NCBI RefSeq assembly: GCF_002161175.1
Contig: NZ_NFMA01000010.1
Coordinates: forward strand, 1-64,000
Source: Flavonifractor sp. An100
GTDB lineage: Bacteria > Bacillota > Clostridia > Oscillospirales > Oscillospiraceae
DNA: 64,000 bases
Direction of reading: 5' to 3'
Below the pieces are notes generated by a model. That model had not been told where the DNA came from, made no database searches, and was given only the letters and a program-made list of their open reading frames with translations. Shown one piece after another: positions 13,344 through 23,113 of the stretch; the first letter of the stretch is position 1; every line of letters starts with the position of its first letter. Made by a program: the position numbers and the translations under genes.

Positions 13344-15863
13344 TTAGGCTGCAAAGCCGGCGGCCACGGCCCAGGAATCGCTCGCGTTGGAGTAGTCGGC
13401 GGCGCCGTTGGTGCCGACAAGGCAGAAATAGCTCGTGCCCGTCGCATAGACGGACCGGCACCACGCCCTGGCCGCCGTGCCGGTGGCGTTGTGCTTGTAA
13501 TGCACCTTGCTGTTGCCCGCCTGATAATAGGCGTACTGCTGCTGGAAGTTCTGCTCCGCGCTGTTGGCATAGGTCCGGGTTCCGTGGTACTCGAACTCCG
13601 AAAGCAGGGGCAGGTAGTCCGTGGTGCTGGTCACATAACTGGCCGTATTGTTGCCGCCGCCGGTGTTGTCCGAATACTTGGTGATCGGTTTCATAACGGC
13701 CCGGAGGTCCGCCGGCAGGGCCGCCAGCAGGGTGTTGGCCCGGGGGCTGGTGGGGCTTGCGTCGGACCCCAGCACCGTCTTTCTCATGTGGCTGTTGGCC
13801 CACCCGCCGCTGTTGGTGTTGCTGGTGTTCATCGTGAACGCGCCGGAGGTGGAAGTATAATTTCCGTATTCACTATCACAGAGGCCCACCTGGGTATTGC
13901 CGATTTTGCCGATCTTGAAGTGGATCCGGTTGGAACCCTCCCGGCTGGCGTTGTGGTTGAACCCGATAATAAACACGTTGATCGCCAGGTTGGAAATGTT
14001 CGTATTCCCCACCTTTCCGTTGATCGTGATCTGCTTGGTGTCGCCTACGTCCCAGTAGTTGTCCCCCTGGCCGGCGTCGGAAACGGCCTTGATAGTGGCC
14101 CATGAATTGCTGTTCAGGGTGTTGGAGATCGTGGTCACGGTGATGGCCTGGGTGTCGGTTTTAGTCACCCCGCCCTCCGAATATGACACGGTGATCGTGT
14201 TGTTTCCCGCCGCCAGGGCGCCGCTGGGGGAATAGGTGTACCCAGACACCGCCGCGCTGCTCCCGTCGTTGTAGTGGGCCGTCACCACCATACCCGCCGG
14301 GTTGAAGGTTTCCCCGGAGAAATAGGCGGTTTTAGTGGGCGGCGTGGTGATCTCGATACTGTCCAGCACCTTGGACACCGTGATGGCCTGGGTGGTCTGC
14401 TCGGTCACGCTGCCCTCCGAATAGGAAATAGTGATCGTGGTGTTGTTCATGGCCAGGGCGCCGGTGGGGGAGTAGGTGTACCCCGTCACCGCCCGGCTGG
14501 TGTCGTCGGTGTAGTAGGCCGTCACCACCATGCCCGCCGGGTTGAAGGTTTCCCCGTAGTTGTACGCTGTTTTGGTGGGTGCCGTGGTCACGGCGATGTG
14601 GTCCAGCGTCCGCACGGCCACGGCCACCGTGGCGGTTTTCTGGATCCCGGCCCGCTGATAGGTAACGGTGACGGACTGGGTTCCCTCCGCCATGGTGTCC
14701 GGGGAGAAGGTGCAGTCCTCCGTCACGTTCTCGGTGGTGTCGTCCTCAAAGGTGGCCGTCACTACCATGCCCGCCGGGTCGAACGCCTCCCCGATGAAAT
14801 AAGTGGTTTTGGTGGGCTGTGTGGTCACGGCGATCCCGCTCGTGATCATCAGGTCCACCTCATACAGCAGGGCGCCGCTCACGTTCACCACCTCGGACAC
14901 GCTTTCCCCGTTCAGTTGGGCGGTCACGGTCCAGTTTCCCACGTTGGGCAGTTCAAACTCCGTGGACCCCGTGCCCTCCAGGGTTGTCACGCCGTCCGAA
15001 CAGGTCACAGAGGCCCCCGCGCAGGTGGTCACATTGATGGCCGGGCTTTGCACCCCGATGGCCTCTTTCAGCGCCTGCAGGGTGGTCCGCTTGTGCTGGC
15101 TGTTGGTCACGTCATAGAAGGGGATCAGGTCCTGGGTGGTCATGGCCTGCGCCGCCGTCAGGGCGTTTGTGGGGGCCTGGTAGTCGGTGCCCGGCGTGGC
15201 CGCTCCCACGCTGTACGTGTCGCCGCCCTCTCCGGTGGTCTTGGTCCCTTTCAGGATCCCCTCCACCTCGATCTTGTCCTGCTTGTTCTCCAGGGCGCCG
15301 CCGTGTGCGTTCGGGTCCTCGTTGTGTTCGTCGATCAGGTCCTGCAGGCCGTCCTCCAGATCCGGCTTTAGGGTCCCGTTGAAGTAGTCCGCCACGTCCT
15401 CGGCGGTCATCCACGCCTCCGCCGGGTATGCCACGTCAACCTGGATCCCGGTGGTGACGGTGATGGAAACGGGATACCGGCGCACGTCCGGGGCGGCCCC
15501 GGCCACGTAGGCGCTCACGTACTGCTTGGCGTCGCCCAGGGAACCGTACCCGATCATGGTTTCCGCGCCGTTCCCTATCTTGCCGAAAATGCCAAATTCA
15601 CCGATCCAGAACCCTTCCTGCAGGCCGCCGTTCAGGTCGGACCGATACTCCACGATCATGTTGACGTTGTTCCCGTCCACCGTCGGCTCGGTGCTGGTGG
15701 CCTCCGGCCCCGGGGTGATCAGGTTCGTCAACTTCCGGGCGGCCTCCGCGTTGTCTGCGGTGCCCTCGCCCATGACCGCCTTTGTGATGGTCAGGGTTTG
15801 GCCCGCCACCATGCTGGCCAGCAGGCTGTTTCCTGCCTCGGTGATTACAAATCCGTAAAACAT
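13344..15863 (-). CDS. Tail fibre with DGR-variable receptor-binding domain
   Basis: 839 residues. The N-terminal ~200 residues resemble P2-gpH-type fibre bases (VITEAGNSLLASMVAGQTLTI, GFWIGEFGIFGK). Three Ig-like repeats at about 355-600 each contain FxPAGMVVTA and an SYSEG-type strand. The C-terminal domain from about 625 (WATIKAVSDAG ... YWDVGDTKQITING) is a DUF6273-like, C-type-lectin-style fold with Trp/Cys-rich end. Residues ~796-835 are encoded by the variable repeat and end in SWAVAAGFAA. It determines host binding and is retargeted by the DGR. First of the fibre-Avd-TR-RT cluster. Confidence 0.92.
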   Translation of the reverse strand: MFYGFVITEAGNSLLASMVAGQTLTITKAVMGEGTADNAEAARKLTNLITPGPEATSTEPTVDGNNVNMIVEYRSDLNGGLQEGFWIGEFGIFGKIGNGAETMIGYGSLGDAKQYVSAYVAGAAPDVRRYPVSITVTTGIQVDVAYPAEAWMTAEDVADYFNGTLKPDLEDGLQDLIDEHNEDPNAHGGALENKQDKIEVEGILKGTKTTGEGGDTYSVGAATPGTDYQAPTNALTAAQAMTTQDLIPFYDVTNSQHKRTTLQALKEAIGVQSPAINVTTCAGASVTCSDGVTTLEGTGSTEFELPNVGNWTVTAQLNGESVSEVVNVSGALLYEVDLMITSGIAVTTQPTKTTYFIGEAFDPAGMVVTATFEDDTTENVTEDCTFSPDTMAEGTQSVTVTYQRAGIQKTATVAVAVRTLDHIAVTTAPTKTAYNYGETFNPAGMVVTAYYTDDTSRAVTGYTYSPTGALAMNNTTITISYSEGSVTEQTTQAITVSKVLDSIEITTPPTKTAYFSGETFNPAGMVVTAHYNDGSSAAVSGYTYSPSGALAAGNNTITVSYSEGGVTKTDTQAITVTTISNTLNSNSWATIKAVSDAGQGDNYWDVGDTKQITINGKVGNTNISNLAINVFIIGFNHNASREGSNRIHFKIGKIGNTQVGLCDSEYGNYTSTSGAFTMNTSNTNSGGWANSHMRKTVLGSDASPTSPRANTLLAALPADLRAVMKPITKYSDNTGGGNNTASYVTSTTDYLPLLSEFEYHGTRTYANSAEQNFQQQYAYYQAGNSKVHYKHNATGTAARAWCRSVYATGTSYFCLVGTNGAADYSNASDSWAVAAGFAA
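13357..13478 (-). repeat. DGR variable repeat (VR)
   Basis: Mutated copy of the template repeat at the 3' end of the fibre gene. Sixteen template adenines have changed to G, T or C, and one T has changed to G near the 5' edge. Many changes fall in AAC/AAT codons, giving Gly, Ser, Asp, Tyr, Ala in place of Asn. The last 21 bp on the coding strand are unchanged. Confidence 0.95.
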
Positions 15864-15878
15864 GGGTTTTCCTCCTGT

Positions 15879-16532
15879 TTAGATCGCCGCCGGGATGGCG
15901 GTTTGTGTAATGGTGCCGAATGTTCCGCCCGCTCGGATCATGTCCTCCAGGTGGTAGTCCACCGCCGCCTCCGGCAGGGGCGTGGACGTGTAGCCCTTCC
16001 CCATGGTCCCCGTAAACGTCACCATATCCGGGTCCATGGCGGTGATCGTGATAATATCATCCAGCCACGACGAAAGGCGCTTGACGGAGGACAGGACCCG
16101 CCGGAACTCCTCCAGTTCCCCCGGCCCTACCTCTCCGCCGTCGCCTACGTAGGCGCGGAAGTGGTGGGGATCCCCGTCATACTCGTACCATTCTTCGATG
16201 TACCCGGTTTCAAAGATGGTTTCAATGATCCGGTTCACCGCCGCCGGCGTCCCCATCTGCGTGTAAAACAGGAGGGACCCCTGGATCAGCGCCCGTTTGG
16301 TTTTCAGGGAATAGTTTTCATCATAGGACGGGGTGCGAAGTTCTACGGCCATATAGTCCAGCAGCCACTCCGGCATGGTCGCTATGGCCGCGTAGGTCCT
16401 GGCCGCGTCGGAGTAGGCGCACAGTTTTTCAATCTGCCGCCCCACCGCGTAGGCGAAAGCCTGGGTTTCCACCTGGCTGGCCAGGTTTTCCGGCATAATG
16501 TCCGTGAACCGGCTCCCGGAAAGTTTAATCAT
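15879..16532 (-). CDS. Baseplate protein I (P2 gpI-like)
   Basis: 217 residues. Opening LPENLASQ-like DIMPENLASQVETQAFAYAV, with PEWLLDYMAVELRTPSYDEN and MGTPAAVNRIIETIF, match the P2 gpI tail protein family that links the baseplate wedge to the fibres. Order J-I-fibre is conserved. Overlaps the J gene by 8 bp. Confidence 0.85.
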   Translation of the reverse strand: MIKLSGSRFTDIMPENLASQVETQAFAYAVGRQIEKLCAYSDAARTYAAIATMPEWLLDYMAVELRTPSYDENYSLKTKRALIQGSLLFYTQMGTPAAVNRIIETIFETGYIEEWYEYDGDPHHFRAYVGDGGEVGPGELEEFRRVLSSVKRLSSWLDDIITITAMDPDMVTFTGTMGKGYTSTPLPEAAVDYHLEDMIRAGGTFGTITQTAIPAAI

Positions 16533-17682
16533 CCTCCAGCCCTCCGTAACTGATCACGGCGTCCCCCTGGAGGGCGGACACCTTGGTGGCGTCCACGGCG
16601 GTGTATGTGGGGGCCGTCACGGTCACGCGCTTGGCGCCCGCGTCCATGACCATGCGGACCAGTTGGGAGGGGTTAATATCCCGCCCGATGGCTCTTTGCC
16701 AGGTCTGGTAGTCCGCCACGGCCTGGGCCACCGCCGCCTGGATGGTCACGGCTTTGGCGCTGTCGCTCCGGTTGATGTAATAGGTCAGGTTGATGGTGTA
16801 CGTGACCTCTTGCGGCGCGGCCACCCGTACCAGGTCCGTCATGGGCCGGATCGTCTTGCCCTGCAGGTAGCCCTCCAGGCCCTCGATCATTTCCTCCCCC
16901 GGGGTGCTGCCGTCGGCCATGATGAAAACAATGTCCACGGTCCCCGCCGCCTGGTTGCTGGTGGCCACCACGTCGCCTATGGCGGCGCTGTACGCCTTGG
17001 CGTGGTACAGGTATCCGTCCTCCGGTCCGGCCGTAGAATAGGCCCCAGGGGCCAGGAAAACCCGCTCCGCCAGGTCGTCGTCGCTCTCGATCTCCGCGCC
17101 GCCCTCGGTGGCCGTCGTGTTGGTCACGCTGGCCACGTATGGGATCGGATCCACAATGGTGGCCAGTTCTCCGGCGGCGAACCCGTTTCCGTCCGTGCCC
17201 GCCACCGTGCAGGTGGCCGGCACGTCCACGGCGGTGGACCCCGCCGGGATCTCCGCGTACACGTCCGTTGCGAAGTAGGTGGCGCCGGCCGTGGAAACGC
17301 GGGTCCCCTGGGGGATCCCGGTGGCCGTGTCCCGCACCGCCGAAAGGGTAAAGCGCAGGGTGGTGGTGGCCGGCGTGGCCGGGTTCCGGGTCACGCCCTT
17401 AAAAATGGCCAGGTTGTCCAGGAAATCCGAATAGGAGTATTTCAGGATACTTTGCTTTCCCTGTCGGTCAATGTACTGCATGGCCTGGTAGATCTGCGCC
17501 GCCGCCGCGTAAAGTTCCATACGGTGGACGCTGGACCGCTCCAGGGTCACGGTCTGGCCGGTGGCCTCGGAAATAAAACTTTCATAGTCCGCCACCATTT
17601 CCTGCCGCACCTGGTCAATGTCCTTGTTGCCGATGAAAGAAATGTCCGGCAGGCTCTTGATCGCGTTCATTTCGTCAGGCAC
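16525..17682 (-). CDS. Baseplate wedge protein J
   Basis: 385 residues, Baseplate_J-like (P2 gpJ, T4 gp6 relatives). Seen: N-terminal helices, LAIFKGVTRNPATPATTTLRF, GIPQGTRVSTAGATYFATD, and the C-terminal QRAIGRDINPSQLVRMVMD. Overlaps W and I at both ends, indicating coupled translation. Confidence 0.9.
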   Translation of the reverse strand: MPDEMNAIKSLPDISFIGNKDIDQVRQEMVADYESFISEATGQTVTLERSSVHRMELYAAAAQIYQAMQYIDRQGKQSILKYSYSDFLDNLAIFKGVTRNPATPATTTLRFTLSAVRDTATGIPQGTRVSTAGATYFATDVYAEIPAGSTAVDVPATCTVAGTDGNGFAAGELATIVDPIPYVASVTNTTATEGGAEIESDDDLAERVFLAPGAYSTAGPEDGYLYHAKAYSAAIGDVVATSNQAAGTVDIVFIMADGSTPGEEMIEGLEGYLQGKTIRPMTDLVRVAAPQEVTYTINLTYYINRSDSAKAVTIQAAVAQAVADYQTWQRAIGRDINPSQLVRMVMDAGAKRVTVTAPTYTAVDATKVSALQGDAVISYGGLEDD

Positions 17683-17980
17683 TTGTGATCACCACCTTTG
17701 CAATTAAATTCCCTTGTCCTCCGCTGCTCCATTTGACTTCCTGGACCCGTACCGTGGGGATAAACTTGGCCACCTTCTCCGTGACCTCCGCCGTGTATAG
17801 GCTTTTGGCCACCTCCGGCGGCATATCCACAAAGTCCATGTTCAGGCCGAACTCCCGATCCAGGGGCATGGTGCCCTCCCGCGTGGACAGGAGCAGGGCC
17901 AGTTGCCGGTCCAGTTCTGCCATGTAGTCGCCGGCGAAGGTGTATTCCAGTTTGAAGTCGTAAACGCCGGTTTCGTTCAT
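17675..17980 (-). CDS. Baseplate wedge protein W (gp25-like)
   Basis: 101 residues of the GPW/gp25 family, the sheath initiator. Seen: LLLSTREGTMPLDREFGLNMDFVDMPPEVA, the conserved core. Position U-W-J as in P2-type tails. Confidence 0.88.
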   Translation of the reverse strand: MNETGVYDFKLEYTFAGDYMAELDRQLALLLSTREGTMPLDREFGLNMDFVDMPPEVAKSLYTAEVTEKVAKFIPTVRVQEVKWSSGGQGNLIAKVVITSA

Positions 17981-18372
17981 GTGTACTCCTCCAGGTTGAT
18001 GGTCATGGAGGCCCTGGCCAGTTCGCCCCGGTTATACACCACGCCCCAGGTTTCGCTCGATCCGGTCAGGCGGAAGGGGTTGTTTCCCACCGGCCTGTTG
18101 CCGATCACCAGGGTTTCCGCCGTGCCGTTCTCCACCATGTTCTCGATGGCCTCCAGCACGTCCCGGGGGCGGACCCCCAGGGTGGCGGAAATGGTGATCG
18201 TCAGGCTGGCCGTCTGCAGGCCGGCGCCCAAAAACTCCGGCTTTGGCTTGACCCCCTGGGGTTCGTGGTTGGCCCACCGGCTCGTGATCTCCCGGGTCAT
18301 TTCCGAAAACGTAAAAACCCGGTCGTCGCTCACCTCAAAAACGATCTTTCTTCCCAGTGTTCCGATGGCCAT
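17977..18372 (-). CDS. Tail protein U (P2 gpU-like)
   Basis: 131 residues. MAIGTLGRKIVFEVSDDRVFTFSEMTREI matches the N-terminal pattern of P2 gpU-type proteins. ATG overlaps neighbours by 4 bp. Function by family: tail completion or baseplate assembly. Confidence 0.75.
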   Translation of the reverse strand: MAIGTLGRKIVFEVSDDRVFTFSEMTREITSRWANHEPQGVKPKPEFLGAGLQTASLTITISATLGVRPRDVLEAIENMVENGTAETLVIGNRPVGNNPFRLTGSSETWGVVYNRGELARASMTINLEEYT

Positions 18373-18375
18373 GGT

Positions 18376-18714
18376 TTACCCTCCGATCCGCACGGTGGCG
18401 CTGCCTCCGGTGATGGTCCCGCTCCCGCTATGGGGGTCCAGGGCGTCGCCGGTGCGGGCCGCCGCTTTTCCGTTGATCCGCACGGTTCCGCTGCCTGCCG
18501 CCACCGCTCCCTGGCTGGATCCACAGCACCCGTCCCGCTCGGTGGTGATACTTCCCACCGTCGCGGCCGCCAGGCCGTTCACCCGCACGTCCCCGGAACA
18601 GGCCCCGGAGATCTCCCCGGTGAATGGTTCGGGGGAGTGTGGGGGCACGTGCCCCGAATGTTCCCCGTCGGTGGTCCCGTCCACCGCGTCCGTCAGTCTT
18701 GCCGCGTTTGGCAT
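18376..18714 (-). CDS. PAAR-type spike tip protein
   Basis: 112 residues: MPNAARLTDAVDG...HSG, then repeated (T/V)RVNGxAAAxxGS units. This is the PAAR repeat fold that sharpens the central spike of contractile tails. Next to the spike protein V. Confidence 0.88.
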   Translation of the reverse strand: MPNAARLTDAVDGTTDGEHSGHVPPHSPEPFTGEISGACSGDVRVNGLAAATVGSITTERDGCCGSSQGAVAAGSGTVRINGKAAARTGDALDPHSGSGTITGGSATVRIGG

Positions 18715-18729
18715 GGTTCCCGCCTCCTT

Positions 18730-19122
18730 TTAGTTCAGGTCGATGGTGGCGCCGTTGATGGTGATGGCCCCGCCGGCCTCGATATTGATGGCCCCGGTGC
18801 ATTTGATGGTCAGGGTGCTGCCGTCGTACCGGATCATGGCGTCCCCGGGGTTCTGCCCCAGGTCCTTCCGGTACAGGGTGGCCCCGCCCTCCGGCGGCGC
18901 GTTCTTCTCGCTCCACGGCCGGCCCAGGACCACGCCGGCCTCCGTCCCGTTGGACAGGTGGACCACAAGGACCTGGGACCCCACCGGGGGCATTTTGTAC
19001 TCATGGGAGAGAAGGGGGATCAGGCGCGTCACGTCGTCGTCCTTTTCGTGGTACACCACCCGGGCCATGCCCTTGGCGTAGTCGATGGACGATATTTTCC
19101 CCAGGCGAATTTCTCCCTTCAT
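18730..19122 (-). CDS. Baseplate spike protein V
   Basis: 130 residues. An OB-fold-type N-terminus (LGKISSIDYAKGMARVVYHE, PPVGSQVLVVHLSNGTEAGVVLG) is followed by a beta-helical spike end (TLTIKCTGAINIEAGGAITINGATI). Homologous in layout to P2 gpV and Mu gp45. Punctures the outer layers of the cell. Confidence 0.88.
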   Translation of the reverse strand: MKGEIRLGKISSIDYAKGMARVVYHEKDDDVTRLIPLLSHEYKMPPVGSQVLVVHLSNGTEAGVVLGRPWSEKNAPPEGGATLYRKDLGQNPGDAMIRYDGSTLTIKCTGAINIEAGGAITINGATIDLN

Positions 19123-19132
19123 TGGCTCCTCC

Positions 19133-20425
19133 TTACTCGGTCAGGGCGTTGGCGGCATTGATCAGCAGCCGATCCAGCCACGCCAGGGCGCTGTGCTTGC
19201 TGGCCCAGTAGTCCGGGGAGTTGATCACGCCGGTGCGGGTCAGCACGTCCAGGGCGTCGTCCACGGTGGTGATACTGCTGCCGCCCAGGTTGGTCTTGAT
19301 CCGGGTGGCCATGTTCAGGATCAGGCCGTCCAGGTTGGCCACGTCCTTGTAATGCTGCACCCAGTATTCCGGGCTGTCCATGACGCCCACCGCCGCCAGG
19401 CGCTCCGTGGCGTCCTTGATCACTTCCTCGGTCATGGCCTCCACCAGGGACAGTTCCATGTCCATGGTGTATCCTCCGCCCACCGTGTGGGTGATACTGT
19501 CGATAAAATACTTGCCGGAGAGGCGGCCGATCCCCACCACGGTGACGCACTGGCTGGCCACCAGGTCCGGCCGCCCCATGATGGTCAGGGACAAGGTGGT
19601 GGCGCCGTGGTTGGCGTTGGCCACCGCCGCCGTGATCTTGCGCTCCGCGTCGGCCTTGTTGTCGGCCTTGCCGGATTGTTTCAGGATCCGGGTCCCCGTC
19701 CCCACCGTGACCTTGATCTCCTCCTCGGTGTTCGGGTCCGTGTAGGTGTATTCCCCGCCGGTATAGGTCCCGTCAAGGGTGGTATTCCAGGAACCGCTTT
19801 CGATCTCGCTTTCCCGGATGGTGCCCGCCACGTCCCGCTCCTTGTACTGCTCCCGGTCGTACACCACGATTTTTTGGGCGTACACCTTCATGGAAAGGCC
19901 GTATTCCTCGCACAGGCTCATATAAAACTCGCAGTCCGTTTGCTCGGATTGCTCCACGCTTTCGACGGTAATGGGTTCCCCCTCCACGTCCCAGGTCAGG
20001 GTAATGCCCGCCCTGGCCGCGATCTCGTTTCCTATGGCCTGCAGGGTGGCCTTTTCCCAGGTCTTGGTCCGCTGCGTCGCCCGGAAAGCACTATCCGCCG
20101 GCACCGATACGGCCGAAATGGTCCCGGTCATTGGCCACCACGAAAAACTGTAATTGTCCAGGATGAAAAATCCGCAGTCCAGGGTCCGGTTGTCCCCCTC
20201 CCGCTCCCAGTCGTACACCTTAATGGCGGCCGTCAGGGTGTCCCCGGTTTTCGGCATCCACGCCGTGGTCCATTGGCGGTCCCGGTCGTTCATGCTGATC
20301 TCCAGGCTGTCCGCCTCGCCGCTGGCCGCGTCCGTATAGGTCACGGTGGCCTTGTAGCCCACCATTTTGCTGGTGACGGCCGCGCCGTTCCAGGTCAGAT
20401 CCGTTTCCGCTCTCCGTGTCCTCAT
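19133..20425 (-). CDS. Tail hub protein D with wall-binding-like repeats
   Basis: 430 residues. The first ~350 match P2 gpD/phage late control D (WNGAAVTSKMVGYKATVTYTD, SYSFSWWPMTGTI-type core, GRLSGKYFIDSITHTVGGGY). The last ~75 residues are an added segment with two repeats, GVMDSPEYW and GVINSPDYW, each followed by an LDxL(I/L) stretch. The same repeat ends the phage endolysin. The hub caps the tail tube and holds spike V. The extension may dock the tail tip to the wall. Confidence 0.88.
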   Translation of the reverse strand: MRTRRAETDLTWNGAAVTSKMVGYKATVTYTDAASGEADSLEISMNDRDRQWTTAWMPKTGDTLTAAIKVYDWEREGDNRTLDCGFFILDNYSFSWWPMTGTISAVSVPADSAFRATQRTKTWEKATLQAIGNEIAARAGITLTWDVEGEPITVESVEQSEQTDCEFYMSLCEEYGLSMKVYAQKIVVYDREQYKERDVAGTIRESEIESGSWNTTLDGTYTGGEYTYTDPNTEEEIKVTVGTGTRILKQSGKADNKADAERKITAAVANANHGATTLSLTIMGRPDLVASQCVTVVGIGRLSGKYFIDSITHTVGGGYTMDMELSLVEAMTEEVIKDATERLAAVGVMDSPEYWVQHYKDVANLDGLILNMATRIKTNLGGSSITTVDDALDVLTRTGVINSPDYWASKHSALAWLDRLLINAANALTE

Positions 20426-20634
20426 GCGGTGGTCCTCCAGATCGGCGCGTTGGCCAGGTCGTCGTCCTCCGGCAGGTCCGGCGTTTGGAGGACCACCCCC
20501 GCGTCAAACACGAAGGTGTCCAGGTGCGGGAAGTTGGCCTGCATGAGAAAGCCGGTATATTTCACGTCGCCGTACACCCGGAACGCGATGGCGTCCCAGG
20601 CGTCGCCCTGTTTCGTCGTATAGGTCTTTTCCAT
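20422..20634 (-). CDS. Tail protein X
   Basis: 70 residues, P2 gpX family (LysM-like): YTTKQGDAWDAIAFRVYGDVKYTGFLMQAN. Standard position between the tape measure and D genes. Confidence 0.88.
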   Translation of the reverse strand: MEKTYTTKQGDAWDAIAFRVYGDVKYTGFLMQANFPHLDTFVFDAGVVLQTPDLPEDDDLANAPIWRTTA

Positions 20635-20644
20635 GGCGCCCTCC

Positions 20645-23113
20645 TTACCCCATCGCAGGCTCCGGCTTGAATTTCTTCCGGCGCTCCTCCGCTTTCAGGC
20701 GCTTATACAGGCGCTTGAACTCCTCGAAGGAGATCCTGGTGGCCTCCTCCACCTCCTCGCGGTCCGCTTTGCCGTAGAAGTTCAGCACGGGGGAGAATAC
20801 GATGGTTTCCCCGTCGCCGCCCTCCTGGCCGTCTGCGCCGCCGGTCGGTTTCGGTTTCTTGGTGTATTCGTCCAGCAGGGCCGCCAGTTTGGACAGGGGC
20901 ATGACGGCCTCCGGTTCCCCGCCCTCGCCGATCTCCGCCAGGGTGGGGGAGGTGGCCACGCCGCCCTCCGCCAGTTGCGGGATCGTTGGGATATTAAAGC
21001 CCAGGGTTTTGCCGCCCACCAGGGGCACCCAGTCCGGTATCGTCACGGAAATGCTGTTGATTTTGGAAAGCACCCAGTTAATGGCCGAAATGACCCCGTT
21101 GATCGGCGCCTTGGCCAGGTTCACGATCATGCCGAACAAATTTCCAAAGATGTTTACAATATTCTGCCAGGCCGCGCTCCAGTTGCCGGAAAATACGTTG
21201 CTGATAAAGTCGATGATATTTTGAAAAATCGCTTTGACGTTATCCACCGCCGCCTGGATACTCTCCCACCATCCCTGCAGGTAGGCACCCAGCAGGGGGA
21301 ATTTTTCTCCGATGGCCGCGATGGCATTTCCCACCATGTTGGAAAAGTTGGTCCAGATCTGGTTCACGGTGTTGCCGAAATTCACCAGCCATGCCTTTAC
21401 GGTGTCCCAGTTCTTATACAGCAGGACCAGGGCGGCCGCCACGGCCGTTATGATCCCCAGCGTCATTCCCATTGGGCTGGTCAGGAATTTCACCGCTGCG
21501 CTCATGGCCTTTGTGGCGACGGTTGCCGCCTTAGTCGCCAGTGTGCTGGCCTTTGTGGCCGCAGTCTGCGCCCAGGTCGCCGCCGTTGTCTTGGCCCGGA
21601 TCAGTACGTCCTTGACCTCCAGCGCATACAAATAAGCGGTTTCTGCCTTGTCTTTGACCTTGGCCGCAATCAACTTTGTATATACCGGAACGATCTTTTG
21701 CAGGTTTGCCAGCATACCCTTTGCGTTTTTATAGGCACCCATGGCCTTGTTGGCTGCGCCCATTCCTACGGAAAGGGCTTTTGCACCAGCGGCCACGGCC
21801 AGCACCGTCCCCTTATGCTCCCACAGGAAGGACAGGAACGGCTTGGCCTTTTCGTATGCCTTGCCCGCCCAGTTTGCAAAGTCGCGGATCCCGTCCACCA
21901 GGACCGGCAGGCCGTCCGAAATGGCCCCGCCAGCCCAGTCGGCAAAGTCCCCGGCGATTTCTGCGATCACTGGGGACACCTCCTCCATGGCCTCCGTGAT
22001 CTCCGGCATACTGTCCATAAGGGATCGATACACGGCGTCCGCCGCCGGCAGCAGGGCCACCTCCATCTGGCGGCCGATCCCCTGGATCGCGCTGTCCAGG
22101 TCGTTGTACTTGACCTGGTTGATCTTCTCCAGGGCGCCCTCGGTATCGTAGGCGGCCTGGGACGCGCCGGCCATGGCCTCCATGGCCTCCGTCCCCAGGT
22201 CCTCCCACATGGTGCCGAACAGGGCCACGCCCAGGGCGTCCCGCTCCACCTGGTCGTCAACGGCCATAAGGGTGTTGATCACGTCAAAAAATGCTTTGTT
22301 GGCCCCCTCACCTCCGGCGGCAAAGGTGGCCATGATTTCCTCCGCGTTGTACCCCAGGGACGCGAACGCCTCCACCGTGCTGTCGCTCCCGTCAATGGCC
22401 CGGATCGAAAACTCCTTGATGGCGTCGCCCACCTTGTCCAGGTTCCAGGCGGTTCCGTCCGCCCCCGCCTGGAGAATGTTAAACATTCCATCTGCGTCAA
22501 AGCCCAGTTTTGCAAACTGGGAGGAATACTCGTTGATGGTGTCGATCAGTTCCCCGGAGTAGTCCAGGCCGTTTTGTGCGCCGGCCGCGATCAGGCTGAA
22601 AGCCTCCTCTGCGGAGGAACCGAAGTTCTTTCGGATGGCCTCCGCCGCCCTGGTGCTTTCCGCCACGTCGTACTCGAAAGCGTCCCGCAGGGCCAGGGCG
22701 CCCTCGGTGGCCGCCGTCAATCCGTTCTGGTCCAGGTTGGCCATGTTCCGGTTTACCATGGCCACCGCGTCGCCCACGTCGGCCACGCTGTCCCCGTAGT
22801 TGGCCGCGTACACGTCCTCCATAACGTCCCGCAGGCCCTCCAGTTCCTTCCCGGCCGCGCCGGTGGAGGCGGCCACCTGGTTGGTGGCCGTCTGCCATTC
22901 TCCACCCAGGTCGGCCAGGTACTTGGTGGCGGCGATGGCCCCGGTCCCCATCGCCGCCAGTCCCGCCGTCATGGTGGTGGATACTTTGTTGGCCGCCTTT
23001 TGGATGGTCGCCAGTTGCTTGTTGGCCGCCTTGGTACTGGTCCCCAGGGATTTATCTACCTTTCCGGCGATTTTTATGGCCAGTTCCATGACCTTGCTTT
23101 TTGCCAATTTCAA
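20645..23113 (-). CDS. Tail tape measure protein
   Basis: 822 residues. N-terminal helical part with many Ala/Lys/Thr, TP901-type core (GEWQTATNQVAASTGAAGKELEGL), a hydrophobic segment (MGMTLGIITAVAAALVLLY) and repeated WxxI/F helices towards the C-terminus. It sets tail length and is ejected with the DNA. The start lies inside the E' frame, as in P2. Confidence 0.92.
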   Translation of the reverse strand: MKLAKSKVMELAIKIAGKVDKSLGTSTKAANKQLATIQKAANKVSTTMTAGLAAMGTGAIAATKYLADLGGEWQTATNQVAASTGAAGKELEGLRDVMEDVYAANYGDSVADVGDAVAMVNRNMANLDQNGLTAATEGALALRDAFEYDVAESTRAAEAIRKNFGSSAEEAFSLIAAGAQNGLDYSGELIDTINEYSSQFAKLGFDADGMFNILQAGADGTAWNLDKVGDAIKEFSIRAIDGSDSTVEAFASLGYNAEEIMATFAAGGEGANKAFFDVINTLMAVDDQVERDALGVALFGTMWEDLGTEAMEAMAGASQAAYDTEGALEKINQVKYNDLDSAIQGIGRQMEVALLPAADAVYRSLMDSMPEITEAMEEVSPVIAEIAGDFADWAGGAISDGLPVLVDGIRDFANWAGKAYEKAKPFLSFLWEHKGTVLAVAAGAKALSVGMGAANKAMGAYKNAKGMLANLQKIVPVYTKLIAAKVKDKAETAYLYALEVKDVLIRAKTTAATWAQTAATKASTLATKAATVATKAMSAAVKFLTSPMGMTLGIITAVAAALVLLYKNWDTVKAWLVNFGNTVNQIWTNFSNMVGNAIAAIGEKFPLLGAYLQGWWESIQAAVDNVKAIFQNIIDFISNVFSGNWSAAWQNIVNIFGNLFGMIVNLAKAPINGVISAINWVLSKINSISVTIPDWVPLVGGKTLGFNIPTIPQLAEGGVATSPTLAEIGEGGEPEAVMPLSKLAALLDEYTKKPKPTGGADGQEGGDGETIVFSPVLNFYGKADREEVEEATRISFEEFKRLYKRLKAEERRKKFKPEPAMG

